Positions 53,831 to 62,710 of a stretch of 64,000 bases of DNA are shown here, piece by piece. A program made the translations under genes and the position numbers. Numbering within the stretch: position 1 is the stretch's first letter; each line of letters starts with the position of its first letter. Under the pieces are notes generated by a model. That model was not told the DNA's origin. It searched no databases and worked only from the letters and a program-made list of their open reading frames with translations. The stretch is from assembly GCF_900143545.1 (NCBI RefSeq), contig NZ_FREV01000004.1:124001-188000 (forward strand), read 5' to 3'. The DNA is from Loktanella sp. Alg231-35 (lineage in GTDB: Bacteria > Pseudomonadota > Alphaproteobacteria > Rhodobacterales > Rhodobacteraceae).

Positions 53831-54188
53831 CGCTCAAAGCCCCCGCATCCAACAACAAGTTCGTCGAGAAAAGATCGACGCTCACGGCATCACCCATCAA
53901 GCTCGCCGTCAGATCACTGACAGAGGAAGGCGGGGCGATGCCAACCCAGACACCCGCAACAGTGGCCGCAGCCAGCCCGCTAAGCGCGGGCCAACCACCG
54001 ATGGCATCCATGATACGGGCCCACGCTCCGGGCTGATCGGCCACTTGGGCAATGGGGGCATGCTGAACGCCGGCGGCATCTGCCAGCACCCGCGCGATCA
54101 AATCATCGCTTGGCGCGACGGGCTGTTGCGCGCGAGCCTGCCCGAACAGATCGTCCAGCATGTCATCATTCGGGTTCGTCATCGTCAT
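53823..54188 (-). CDS. Single-pass membrane protein, possible anti-sigma factor
   Basis: A 121-residue protein starting MTMTNPNDDMLDDLFGQARA (ATG at 54182 is an alternative). One hydrophobic segment near residues 67-85 separates a cytoplasmic acidic part from a short outer part. It overlaps the sigma gene by 23 bases, the typical arrangement of an anti-sigma factor, but I see no zinc-binding ZAS motif. Function is inferred from position. Confidence 0.7.
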   Translation of the reverse strand: MTMTNPNDDMLDDLFGQARAQQPVAPSDDLIARVLADAAGVQHAPIAQVADQPGAWARIMDAIGGWPALSGLAAATVAGVWVGIAPPSSVSDLTASLMGDAVSVDLFSTNLLLDAGALSDG

Positions 54189-54759
54189 ACCCCAGTTCTG
54201 CCTTCCGCCCCGCCATGATTGTGACAAGGGCCCGTTTCCCGCGTGCTGTAAGACTTTCCACGGACCGCACGCTGATGTCCATGATTTGCGCAATATCGGG
54301 GTTCGACAGCCCCTCAAGGTGTCGCAACGATACCGCCTGCGCCTGCCTGTCCGGCAAGGCCGTCAATGCATCTGACAGCGCCCGCATCCTTGCCTGCGTT
54401 TGCATTTGGGCCGCCGCACTTGGGCTGTCGTCCAAAGGCTCGGCTACCTGATCAAGGGCCACATTGCGCCGTTTGCGCAGTCGGTCGGTGCAAAGGTTGG
54501 CCACCACCCGGTAAAGCCAAGTGCTGACCTGTGCTTCATCTTGCCGCCACCGCGGTGCAACCTTCCACAAGCGCATCATCGCATCCTGCGCCACATCTTC
54601 GGCCTCGGCCGGATTGGCCAGCAACCGCGTGGCCTGCGCCAGAACCCGCGGCAAAAGCCGCCCCGTCAACACGCGCGCCGCCTGCCCATCGCCATTGGCG
54701 AAAGCAACCAGAACGGCGGCGTCGGATGCATCCGCAAATGGGTCTGACGATATGGTCAT
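54166..54759 (-). CDS. ECF-type RNA polymerase sigma factor
   Basis: A 197-residue sigma-70 family protein. Region 2 contains AEAEDVAQDAMMRLWKVAPRW and STWLYRVVANLCTDRLRKRR; region 4 contains LSNPDIAQIMDISVRSVESLTARGKRAL. It directs polymerase to a stress regulon. The two genes after it overlap and likely encode its membrane regulator and a periplasmic sensor. No promoter motif could be confirmed upstream. Confidence 0.92.
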   Translation of the reverse strand: MTISSDPFADASDAAVLVAFANGDGQAARVLTGRLLPRVLAQATRLLANPAEAEDVAQDAMMRLWKVAPRWRQDEAQVSTWLYRVVANLCTDRLRKRRNVALDQVAEPLDDSPSAAAQMQTQARMRALSDALTALPDRQAQAVSLRHLEGLSNPDIAQIMDISVRSVESLTARGKRALVTIMAGRKAELGYDDDEPE

Positions 54760-54833
54760 TGGTGAAAGTGCTAGCCCGATTGCGCATCACTGGCAATCGG
54801 CAGGGGATGCGGCACCCCCCGCCGATCGGTCGC

Positions 54834-55289
54834 TTACCCGCGATCCTTGCGGCCATTGCCGCGGTGCTCGCGCATCCGCTCTTTGGCGACCTCAAATTCC
54901 TCCTCGGAAATAGTGCCATCATCGTTGGCGTCAGCCCGTTCAAACATGCGTTCGGCACGATCCTGTCCACGTGTGGGCAGCTCATCGTGCTGCAACAAAC
55001 CATCACCATTCTCGTCGTGGCGCTCGATCATGCGCGCCACACGATCGGCACCGCGCGCCTCTGCGGCGGCAGTCATTTCATCTGCCGACAAAGCGCCATC
55101 GCCATTGGCGTCAGCTTCGGCAAAGCGGGCCGCACCACGGGCCTGCAATTCGTCCAGCGTCAGCGCGCCGTCACCATTTGCATCCAAGGTCGCAAAGTCG
55201 GGGCGCTCGCGGTGGTTTTCTGCGGACACCGCACCGGCTGTGAACACGAGGCCTGAAAGAAGTGCTGCCATCAAAATCTTGATTTTCAT
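54834..55289 (-). CDS. Secreted EF-hand protein
   Basis: A 151-residue protein starting MKIKILMAALLSGLVFTAGA with a signal peptide. Four EF-hand loops follow: DANGDGALTLDE, DANGDGALSADE, DENGDGLLQHDE and DANDDGTISEEE. It should bind calcium in the periplasm. AAAGGAAAGAC precedes the ATG; seven upstream codons are ignored. It lies upstream of the sigma gene on the same strand but separated by 74 bases. Confidence 0.9.
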   Translation of the reverse strand: MKIKILMAALLSGLVFTAGAVSAENHRERPDFATLDANGDGALTLDELQARGAARFAEADANGDGALSADEMTAAAEARGADRVARMIERHDENGDGLLQHDELPTRGQDRAERMFERADANDDGTISEEEFEVAKERMREHRGNGRKDRG

Positions 55290-55466
55290 TTTGTCTTTCC
55301 TTTTCATCATATCCCGCAGCCTTTTGCGCTGCTGACCCTCCTTGAACGAGGCGGCAATCCGTTTCCGTCGCGGGTTTACGAAATAACTTTTCTGGTCAAA
55401 TCAGCGCACCCTCTTCCAATGGACGTGGCAATAGTCCATTTCAGGGACAACAACCGGAGCATGACT

Positions 55467-55856
55467 ATGGCCAACGCAGAGTTCCAAATCGATGATCGCC
55501 CTACCAAACCAGCCATCTGGCGCGGGCTGCGCTGCCGTTGCCCGCAGTGCGGTGAAGGCAAGCTTTTTACAAAATACCTTAAGGTCGCGGACACCTGCCC
55601 CAACTGCGCCGAAGAACTGCACCACCACCGTGCCGACGATGGTCCGGCCTATCTGACCATCCTGCTGGTGGGTCACGTTCTGGGCTTTGTCATTCACTTT
55701 ATGTGGGTCTATTTCCGGCCAGAGCCTTGGGTGATGGCAACGTCACTCACCATTGGTGCGGTTGCCTTGTCGCTCTTTCTTTTGCCGCGGATGAAGGGCA
55801 TGGTTGTGGCCATTCAATGGGCCCGGCGAATGCACGGGTTCGGACACAACAGCTAG
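55467..55856 (+). CDS. DUF983 family membrane protein
   Basis: A 129-residue protein with an N-terminal zinc ribbon (CRCPQCGEGKLF and CPNCAEEL) and two hydrophobic helices (about 65-85 and 90-110). DUF983 proteins are of uncertain function, some linked to cytochrome oxidase loci. CCGGAG fits the ATG at 55467 better than the ATG two codons upstream. It precedes the NUDIX gene by seven bases. Confidence 0.85.
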   Translation: MANAEFQIDDRPTKPAIWRGLRCRCPQCGEGKLFTKYLKVADTCPNCAEELHHHRADDGPAYLTILLVGHVLGFVIHFMWVYFRPEPWVMATSLTIGAVALSLFLLPRMKGMVVAIQWARRMHGFGHNS

Positions 55857-55863
55857 GTCTGTG

Positions 55864-56541
55864 ATGGACAAATCGGCAATCCGCGACGCTGCAACACTGA
55901 TCGTTCTGCGCGATGCAAGTACGGTACCTGCCGTGCTGATGGGCCAACGCGGCGCAAAAGCTGCGTTCATGCCGGGCAAATTCGTCTTTCCCGGTGGTGC
56001 TGTTGATGACAACGATGCCAGCGTGCCGGTTTCTCCGCTCTCGGATCTGGACGCCGCGCGCCTGACACAAGAAAGTACCCATACCAGTAGCACCCTTGCC
56101 GCCGCCGCCATTCGCGAACTTTGGGAGGAAACCGGGCAGGTGCTTGGCCACCCCCAGGAGTGGTCCGATCCACCACAAGGTTGGCGCGGCTTTGCGGCCA
56201 CCGGGCACATCCCGAACGGGACCGCCCTGCAGTTCTTTTTTCGCGCCGTGACCCCCGCCGGACGCCCCCGCCGTTTTGACGCGCGGTTCTTTCTGGCAGA
56301 TGCCGCAGGTCTGATCGGCGACCCCGATGACTTCTCAGGGGCAGAGGATGAACTGGCCCATTTGCAATGGGTGCCCTTGTCGGACGCAAGAAGGTTCGAT
56401 CTGCCCTTCATCACCCAGATCGTTCTGGCTGAACTGGTCAGCCATCTGCAACGCGGCGGCCCACCCGCCAGCGTGCCGTTCTTTCGCAATGATGATGAGG
56501 CGCATCTGGTCAGCCGACTGGGCGGTCGCAACCCGCTTTAA
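55864..56541 (+). CDS. NUDIX hydrolase
   Basis: A 225-residue protein. The Nudix box is present as GGAV ... RELWEETGQVL, with a family-typical insertion of about 40 residues between the leading glycine and the REUXEE core, as in the RNPA-type (NUDT8/19-like) group. It hydrolyses a nucleoside diphosphate linked compound, possibly CoA-like. It runs close behind DUF983 and converges on the EamA gene with a four-base overlap. Confidence 0.85.
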   Translation: MDKSAIRDAATLIVLRDASTVPAVLMGQRGAKAAFMPGKFVFPGGAVDDNDASVPVSPLSDLDAARLTQESTHTSSTLAAAAIRELWEETGQVLGHPQEWSDPPQGWRGFAATGHIPNGTALQFFFRAVTPAGRPRRFDARFFLADAAGLIGDPDDFSGAEDELAHLQWVPLSDARRFDLPFITQIVLAELVSHLQRGGPPASVPFFRNDDEAHLVSRLGGRNPL

Positions 56542-57440
56542 AGCAGCAACACCAGCATGATGATGCTCAGCGTCAGCAGCAAAAGTCCCTGCCATTCGCG
56601 CGCCGTGACCTTCTCTCCAAAGACGAACGCGCCGATGAGCAAGGAAAAGAGCAGCTCAATCTGCCCTACCGCGTTGACGTAAGCTGCATTTTGCATGGTG
56701 AAGGCTGTGAACCAGCAAATAGACCCGATCATGCTGGTTACCCCGACCAGCCCCGCAACACGCCAAGCTGAAAGCACCCGTAAAATCTCGCCCCGCTCCC
56801 GCCATGCAAGCCATAGCGCCATGGCGATGGTCTGAAACGCCGTCACAAAGGCCAGCGTAACGATGGCCCGATAAAACACATCACCATCGGCCAAAGACAG
56901 CGACGCCCCGCGATACCCATTGCCCGAAATGCCAAAAAGCACCCCTGCACCCAGACCTAAGGCTGTGGCCCGGTTGAAGATCCGCTGATGCCATGGCCCC
57001 ACGCCACCCGGCGGGTCAGACAGCAGCAGGACACCGCCCAAACCAATCAGCATCGCGACAATCGTCAGCGTCGTGAACCTGTCGCCAAGGATGAGGAACC
57101 CAAAGAGCGCGCTCAGCAGCACCTCGGTTTTTTTGAACGTGATCCCAACGGCAAAGTTGCGATGGCTGAACAGGGCGACCACGCACATCGTCGCCAATAT
57201 CTGCGAGGTGCCGCCTGCCAGCATGTATGGCCAGAACGACGCAGGCAGGCTGGGAAACCCCTGTCCTGTGCTGCTGGCATAGGTCAAAGCGATCACGGCC
57301 ACCAAAGGCGACGAATAGACAAACCGCGCAAATGTCGTCCCTGCCGTGGACAGGGCCATGCCCTTCAGCCGCTTTTGCAACATAAAGCGTAGCGTTTGCG
57401 CCGTGGCAGCGCCAATCGTGATAAGGATCCATGGTTCCAT
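56538..57440 (-). CDS. EamA/DMT-family transporter
   Basis: A 300-residue membrane protein with ten helices in two EamA repeats. Family segments include FKKTEVLLSALFGFLILGDR near residue 100 and GQIELLFSLLIGAFVFGEKV near 265. These transporters export small metabolites; the substrate is unknown. It follows the desaturase gene by 23 bases on the same strand and may be co-transcribed. Confidence 0.87.
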   Translation of the reverse strand: MEPWILITIGAATAQTLRFMLQKRLKGMALSTAGTTFARFVYSSPLVAVIALTYASSTGQGFPSLPASFWPYMLAGGTSQILATMCVVALFSHRNFAVGITFKKTEVLLSALFGFLILGDRFTTLTIVAMLIGLGGVLLLSDPPGGVGPWHQRIFNRATALGLGAGVLFGISGNGYRGASLSLADGDVFYRAIVTLAFVTAFQTIAMALWLAWRERGEILRVLSAWRVAGLVGVTSMIGSICWFTAFTMQNAAYVNAVGQIELLFSLLIGAFVFGEKVTAREWQGLLLLTLSIIMLVLLL

Positions 57441-57463
57441 GGGGCGTCTATGCCCCTATTCGG

Positions 57464-58351
57464 CTACCGCCGCCAGAGTGGGTGTGCGACGGGGTCCTTG
57501 GCACGCCAGAAATACCGCGCAAAGACCTCTGCGTAGGATCCATAAACATAACCGCCATTGCGCCGCAGATAGTGATCCTTCCGCGCGCGGTAGAGGGCGG
57601 GCAACCTGTACCACGCCACACGCGGGTGCATGTGATGCACCACATGCAGATTGTTGTTGAGGAAAAGGAACCCAAAAACCCCGCCCCGCTCTACAATGAC
57701 AGAGCGTCCGCTGGCGCGTTCATGCGCGCGGTGCTCCAGATAGGTGCGCAGTTTCAGGATCGACATGCCCAGATAGGCGGCGATCAGATAGGCCCAAAGC
57801 GGCATGGGTGAAGCTGTGACGGCTGCCACCACGACAGCCAAAGCAGGCAGATGCAACGCCCAACCGCGCAGCACCGCCGCGTCGCACGTGCGCCACTCAG
57901 ACATCAGAAAGGCAACTGTGCCCACAAGCGGACCAAGTGCTAGCCGTCCAGCCAGCGCGTTGTTCGCCCGCAGTACCAGCTGGATCACCGCAGGCAGTTC
58001 GCGCCACGTGTTTTCCGACAGAAAATTGCTTTCAGGATCATCGTAGGGGTCCGTGATCACCTCGTCATGGTGGTGGGCCAGATGGGTGGCCTTGAACCGC
58101 GCATATGGCACGGTCAGCATCAGCGGTGGCCAGATCAGCAGATCATTCAGCCATTGCCGCGCGAATGGGTGCCCATGAATAACTTCGTGCTGCAACGACG
58201 CATGCAGCGCGATTGTAATACCGCCAAAAACAACACCCATCCGCAGCGGCATGACCCAAAGGGCAACGCCCCAAGCCAGATAACACGCAATGATTAACCA
58301 AACGGTGGGCCACGCGATGCCTGCGCGCGTGCCAATACTTCTTTGTCTCAT
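57464..58351 (-). CDS. Membrane fatty acid desaturase
   Basis: A 295-residue membrane di-iron desaturase. The three histidine boxes are HEVIHGHP near residue 50, HLAHHHDE near 90, and NLHVVHHMHPRVAW near 235. It would introduce a double bond into acyl chains or hydroxylate a related lipid. It is divergent from the XRE regulator across about 80 bases. Confidence 0.88.
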   Translation of the reverse strand: MRQRSIGTRAGIAWPTVWLIIACYLAWGVALWVMPLRMGVVFGGITIALHASLQHEVIHGHPFARQWLNDLLIWPPLMLTVPYARFKATHLAHHHDEVITDPYDDPESNFLSENTWRELPAVIQLVLRANNALAGRLALGPLVGTVAFLMSEWRTCDAAVLRGWALHLPALAVVVAAVTASPMPLWAYLIAAYLGMSILKLRTYLEHRAHERASGRSVIVERGGVFGFLFLNNNLHVVHHMHPRVAWYRLPALYRARKDHYLRRNGGYVYGSYAEVFARYFWRAKDPVAHPLWRR

Positions 58352-58419
58352 GGGCGCAAAGGTATGTGATCACGCATCCGTGAACCATTTGGACAGTAGT
58401 TCACAAAATTCTCAATGCG

Positions 58420-58434
58420 TGATAATATTTATCA
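58420..58434. promoter_or_regulatory. Palindrome before the XRE regulator start
   Basis: TGATAA-TAT-TTATCA is a perfect inverted repeat directly against the ATG at 58435. It lies between the desaturase and the XRE gene and is a candidate autoregulatory operator. The short length and A/T content make chance occurrence possible. Confidence 0.45.
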
Positions 58435-59295
58435 ATGGTGATAAAAGTCGACAAACGCGATCGTGCTCAACTGTTCCGTGAACGGCTGAGCGCGGCAATG
58501 ACCCAAACCAACGCCACGCAAAGTGGATTGGCGCGGCAGGCGGGGGTGGACCGTTCGACGCTTTCACAACTGCTGAAGGATGATGGGGCTAGGTTGCCCA
58601 ATGCGCAATTGGTGGCCGAATGTGCGGCCGCCCTTGGGGTGAGTGCGGATTGGCTGCTGGGCCTGTCCGACCGTCCCGAACAAGCCGCCGATCTGGTCGC
58701 GACCGCCATTTCCATGACCGAAGCGCCCCGCGCCATGGTCGATGACCAGATCTTTGCCTGGCATCAGGAGGCAGCGGGTTACAAAATCCGTCATGTGCCT
58801 GCCGGGCTGCCCGACATGCTCAAAACCATAGATATCCTGCGCTGGGAATATGCGCCCTCCTTGGGCAAGACGATTGAGCAAGCGATTGGCGCCAGCACTG
58901 ACAGGCTCAACTGGATGCGCGGATCGCGTTCGGATTATGAAATCGCCATCCCAATGTCAGAGGTCGAGGCCTTCGCGCGGGCCGAGGGGTACTATGCGGG
59001 CATCCCCTCCGAGCTGCGCAAGGCGCAATTGCTGCAGTTTCGCGATCTGCACGCACAGCTTTATCCAGGACTGCGCTTGCATCTTTTTGACCAGCGCGAG
59101 CTTTACTCTGCCCCAGTCACCGTCTTTGGCCCGCTGCTAGCCGTGATCTATATCGGGCAGAATTATCTGGTGTTTCGCGACACCGAACGGGTGACGGCCA
59201 TCACTAAGCACTTCGATGCTTTGGTGCGGGCCGCCAGCATCAGCCAGAAAGACCTGACCGTCTACTTTGACGGTCTGATCCAGCGCATCACCTAG
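58435..59295 (+). CDS. XRE-family regulator with C-terminal sensor domain
   Basis: A 286-residue protein. The N-terminal HTH (about 10-78) contains QSGLARQAGVDRSTLSQLLK. The C-terminal two hundred residues form a globular domain without a name I recognise, resembling larger XRE regulators such as short-chain fatty acid sensors. It converges on the carnitine dehydrogenase gene with a four-base overlap. It may regulate that operon or the divergent desaturase. The start ATG is followed by GTG, so there is some start doubt. Confidence 0.82.
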   Translation: MVIKVDKRDRAQLFRERLSAAMTQTNATQSGLARQAGVDRSTLSQLLKDDGARLPNAQLVAECAAALGVSADWLLGLSDRPEQAADLVATAISMTEAPRAMVDDQIFAWHQEAAGYKIRHVPAGLPDMLKTIDILRWEYAPSLGKTIEQAIGASTDRLNWMRGSRSDYEIAIPMSEVEAFARAEGYYAGIPSELRKAQLLQFRDLHAQLYPGLRLHLFDQRELYSAPVTVFGPLLAVIYIGQNYLVFRDTERVTAITKHFDALVRAASISQKDLTVYFDGLIQRIT

Positions 59296-60752
59296 CCCCG
59301 CACACCGACCGCCTTGCCAGCACCTTCTGGGGTTGGCAAAGCCGCATGGGCATCAGCGATCTCTTTCAGCGTCTTCGCCAGTTTAGGTGCAGGTTCCGAG
59401 GCGCGCCGCGTCTCAAGGCTGACGTGGATCAGCATATGTTCGCCTGTCGCAAGTTCACGGTCGCCCGCAAACATGCGGTGAAATAGGTGCATCTTCTTGC
59501 CAGCCCCTGCCAGAACTTGGGTCTCAATGCGGATCACGGCACCCGCATGCACTTCGTCCAGATGTCGAATATGCGTCTCTGCGGTAAAATAGCTGCCGCC
59601 GGTCGCGATGTATTCCGCATCACAGCCAATCAGCAGCATCAGCCGATCTGTGGCATCGCCAAAGGCCTGCAAATAGCGCGCCTCGTTCATGTGGCCGTTG
59701 TAGTCGGTCCAATCCAATGGCACCGCACGGTCCACCGTGACAATCGGCTGGTTCAGGTCATCGGGCAGCGCGACAGCGCCCTCAACCCGGCGATCCTGTT
59801 CATTAAGTAGTTTGCCCGCGCCCCAATCCTGCGCTTTTAGCCCACGCAGAATGCTGACCAAATTGTCATCGCGCGCGCGCTCAAGCGCGCGGATCGAGTA
59901 TTGCCCAGATTGTGCGTCAGATTGATCGGCGACTGCATCGATCAGCTCATCCGTCAGTTCCGGTACATCCATCAGCTTGGTCCAGGGCCACTCTAGACAG
60001 GGGCCGAACTGCTCGATGAAATGGCGCATCCCGGCCTCTCCACCAGCTATGCGGTAGGTTTCAAACAGGCCCATCTGCGCCCAGCGCAGGCCAAAACCAT
60101 AGCGGATTGCGTCATCAATTTCTTCGGTCGTCGCAATGCCATCCTTGATCATCCACAGCGCCTCGCGCCAGACAGCCTCAAGAAAGCGGTCCGCGATATG
60201 GGCGTCAATCTCGGCGCGTACATGCAACGGGTGCATGCCGATGTGGGTCAGAATGTCCTTGGCTTTGTCGATGATGGCAGGGGCGGTTTTGTCGCTTGGG
60301 ACCAGTTCGACGAGGGGCAGCAGATAGACCGGATTAAACGGATGTGTGACGACAATCTGATCGGGTCGTGTGGCACAGCCTTGGAGTTCCGATGGCTTGA
60401 ACCCGCTGGTCGAAGAACCGATCACCGCATCAGGCGGGCAATGTTCCTGAAGGGCCTGATAGACTTTGCGCTTCAGTTCCAACCGTTCGGGCACGCTTTC
60501 CTGAATCCAGTCCACACCTGTCACAGCCGCCGATATCGTGTCATGGAATGTCAGCGCGCCTTCCGGTGGCAGAGCCACATCTGAAAGGCCCGGCAATGCA
60601 CGCCGCGCATTGTTCAGAACTTCCGCGATCTTGCGTTCGGCCTCGGGATCGGGGTCAAAAACCCGGACATCCCACCCCATCAACAAAAAGCGCGCGGCCC
60701 AACCGCCACCGATTACGCCACCGCCGATAATGGCCGCTGTCTGCTGTGTCAT
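59292..60752 (-). CDS. lcdH: L-carnitine 3-dehydrogenase fused to thioesterase
   Basis: A 486-residue bifunctional protein. Residues about 1-320 are a 3-hydroxyacyl-CoA-dehydrogenase-type domain (IIGGGVIGGGWAARFLLMGW; VVTHPFNPVYLLPLVELVPS) that oxidises carnitine to 3-dehydrocarnitine. Residues about 335-470 are a hot-dog thioesterase (DWTDYNGHMNEARYLQAFGD). The fusion is known for carnitine pathways where the thioesterase hydrolyses betainyl-CoA to glycine betaine. It is the last gene of the BKACE operon. Confidence 0.88.
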   Translation of the reverse strand: MTQQTAAIIGGGVIGGGWAARFLLMGWDVRVFDPDPEAERKIAEVLNNARRALPGLSDVALPPEGALTFHDTISAAVTGVDWIQESVPERLELKRKVYQALQEHCPPDAVIGSSTSGFKPSELQGCATRPDQIVVTHPFNPVYLLPLVELVPSDKTAPAIIDKAKDILTHIGMHPLHVRAEIDAHIADRFLEAVWREALWMIKDGIATTEEIDDAIRYGFGLRWAQMGLFETYRIAGGEAGMRHFIEQFGPCLEWPWTKLMDVPELTDELIDAVADQSDAQSGQYSIRALERARDDNLVSILRGLKAQDWGAGKLLNEQDRRVEGAVALPDDLNQPIVTVDRAVPLDWTDYNGHMNEARYLQAFGDATDRLMLLIGCDAEYIATGGSYFTAETHIRHLDEVHAGAVIRIETQVLAGAGKKMHLFHRMFAGDRELATGEHMLIHVSLETRRASEPAPKLAKTLKEIADAHAALPTPEGAGKAVGVRG

Positions 60753-60761
60753 GGTTTGACC

Positions 60762-61010
60762 TTACGAATTGCCGCTTGGGTGGTTGAACTCATCCGCTGG
60801 CTCAGGCTCGCGTCGGATGGTGGGATCACAGGCCACCATGGATGTGTTGCTGTCGCGGATGATCAACCCACCGCGGGCGCGGCATTGCTCAAAACTCATA
60901 CGGTTGCCGATGACCATATATTCCTGCCGGCCTGACCCGCCGCCGCCCATGGCCCCTGTGCCTTCGCACGCCGCCAAAGCCAGAACACTTCCCAAAATCA
61001 TGTACTTCAT
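60762..61010 (-). CDS. Small lipoprotein
   Basis: An 82-residue protein with lipobox LAAC (Cys15), then a glycine-rich stretch. Two further cysteines (EQCRARGG and VACDPT) may form a disulfide. No family is recognised. It overlaps the lipocalin stop by ATGA and lies 9 bases before the carnitine dehydrogenase gene, so it is a conserved-looking member of this operon. Confidence 0.75.
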   Translation of the reverse strand: MKYMILGSVLALAACEGTGAMGGGGSGRQEYMVIGNRMSFEQCRARGGLIIRDSNTSMVACDPTIRREPEPADEFNHPSGNS

Positions 61011-61540
61011 TGCGGCACCTCCATTAGTCGGCTCAGATCATAGCCGTTGAATTCCAAAACATCACGCGCTGCTTGCAGTCGATCTGGCGGGATCACCGGG
61101 TCACGGTTCAATACCCAACCGGACCGCCCATTTGGCGACCCCACAACAGCCGTACGATAGCTTTCATCGGTCCACAGCACCCAGTAATCAGCGGCTACAA
61201 AAGGTACGGATGGAAACCGCACCGTCAACCTGCCGGGGCCCACGATTTCGGCGGTCCCCGCGATCCGCGACCTTTCGCTGCCATCTGAATTGCGGCAAAT
61301 GTTGAGAACCGATAGCAGCCCATCGTCGCGCAATCCGTATTCGGCCGTCACACCAACGCAGCCTGCCTCAAAGGGCACCGGATATCGGGCGACCTCATAC
61401 CATTGGCCCTGATAGCGGGCGGGTTCAAAGACCGCCTTGGACGCGATTGGCGTCTCCAAGTCGCGGTAGACCGAAAACAGCCCGCCACTGTCCTGTGTGG
61501 CACAGCCTGCAAGCAGCAAGATTAGCGCAAGCGCCCTCAC
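61007..61540 (-). CDS. Lipocalin-family outer-membrane lipoprotein
   Basis: A 177-residue protein with lipobox LAGC (Cys13) and the lipocalin opening YQGQWYEVARYPVPFE; the end matches bacterial Blc (PPDRLQAARDVLEFNGYDLS). Blc-type lipocalins bind lysophospholipids or fatty acids at the outer membrane. It is coupled by ATGA overlaps to BKACE upstream and the small lipoprotein downstream. Confidence 0.9.
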   Translation of the reverse strand: MRALALILLLAGCATQDSGGLFSVYRDLETPIASKAVFEPARYQGQWYEVARYPVPFEAGCVGVTAEYGLRDDGLLSVLNICRNSDGSERSRIAGTAEIVGPGRLTVRFPSVPFVAADYWVLWTDESYRTAVVGSPNGRSGWVLNRDPVIPPDRLQAARDVLEFNGYDLSRLMEVPQ

Positions 61541-62451
61541 TTGGCTGCCGGGGCGCGTTTGGTCAGGCCCAGCTTGGCGCGCACTTCGGCTGGGCCAATC
61601 ACCTTGGCCCCAAGGTTTTCGACAATCCCGGCGGCACGCTCGACCAATTGTGCATTGGTCGCCAACACGCCGCGGTCCAGCATCAGGTTGTCCTCAAGCC
61701 CAACGCGCACATTACCGCCCGCCAGCACAGATGCGGCAACATAAGGCATCTGGCTGCGCCCCAACCCAAAGGCCGAGAATGTCCAATCGTCGGGCACATT
61801 GTTGACCATCGCCATAAAGGTATTGAGGTCATCGGGTGCGCCCCAAGGCACACCCATGCAAAGCTGCACCAATGCGGGGCTGTCGAGCACACCGTCTTTG
61901 ACCAGTTGCTTGGCATACCACAGGTGGCCAGTGTCAAAGGCCTCAATCTCTGGCTTTACGCCCAGATCGGTCATCATCTGCCCCATCGCAACCAGCATGC
62001 CAGGGGTGTTGGTCATGACATAGTCGGCCTCTGCAAAATTCATCGTGCCGCAATCCAACGTGCAAATCTCGGGCAGGCATTCCGCGACATGGGCCACGCG
62101 TTCGGTCGCACCCACCATATCGGTGCCTGCGATCGTGGGCAGCGGCTTTTCAGTGCCGCCAAAGACCATGTCACCGCCCATGCCCGCCGTCAGGTTCAGC
62201 ACAACATCCACGTCTGCATCGCGGATGCGTTCGGTCACTTCGCGGTACAGGGCCAGATCGCGCGATGGAACGCCGGTCTCGGGGTCACGCACATGGCAAT
62301 GCACGACGGCCGCCCCCGCCTTGGCGGCATCAATGGCGCTATCGGCAATCTGTTGCGGTGAGCGCGGCACATGCGGACTGCGATCCTGGGTCGAGCCAGA
62401 GCCGGTCACGGCACAGGTGATAAAGACCTCTCGGTTCATCTCAAGTGGCAT
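61537..62451 (-). CDS. Beta-keto acid cleavage enzyme (BKACE), probable 3-dehydrocarnitine cleavage
   Basis: A 304-residue TIM-barrel enzyme of the BKACE (DUF849) family. HCHVRDPETG holds two zinc-binding histidines and the tail of the barrel carries GLGRSQMPYVAASVLAGGNV and RVGLEDNL. Family members combine a beta-keto acid with acetyl-CoA. With the LcdH fusion downstream, the likely reaction is 3-dehydrocarnitine plus acetyl-CoA to betainyl-CoA plus acetoacetate. AGGGGAGA precedes the ATG. Confidence 0.9.
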   Translation of the reverse strand: MPLEMNREVFITCAVTGSGSTQDRSPHVPRSPQQIADSAIDAAKAGAAVVHCHVRDPETGVPSRDLALYREVTERIRDADVDVVLNLTAGMGGDMVFGGTEKPLPTIAGTDMVGATERVAHVAECLPEICTLDCGTMNFAEADYVMTNTPGMLVAMGQMMTDLGVKPEIEAFDTGHLWYAKQLVKDGVLDSPALVQLCMGVPWGAPDDLNTFMAMVNNVPDDWTFSAFGLGRSQMPYVAASVLAGGNVRVGLEDNLMLDRGVLATNAQLVERAAGIVENLGAKVIGPAEVRAKLGLTKRAPAAK

Positions 62452-62710
62452 CGGCGTTCTCCCCTGATTGGCATGCCTGTTTGGGCGACATTTGCTGAAA
62501 TCACGGCACCGCACAAGGTGGAATTATTGACAGAGGGTGCACCGCTCTGCCACAAACCCCGCATGACCAGAGCAATGCACATCGCAGTGATCTATTTTAC
62601 CAGCGCCATATCACGGCGGCTGGCCTCTTTCTGATACATAAACCAACAGCCGCCCGCAGGGGTTGGCTGTGTTTCATCTGTCCTTGCGGGCCAATCGCAA
62701 AGGACAGACC

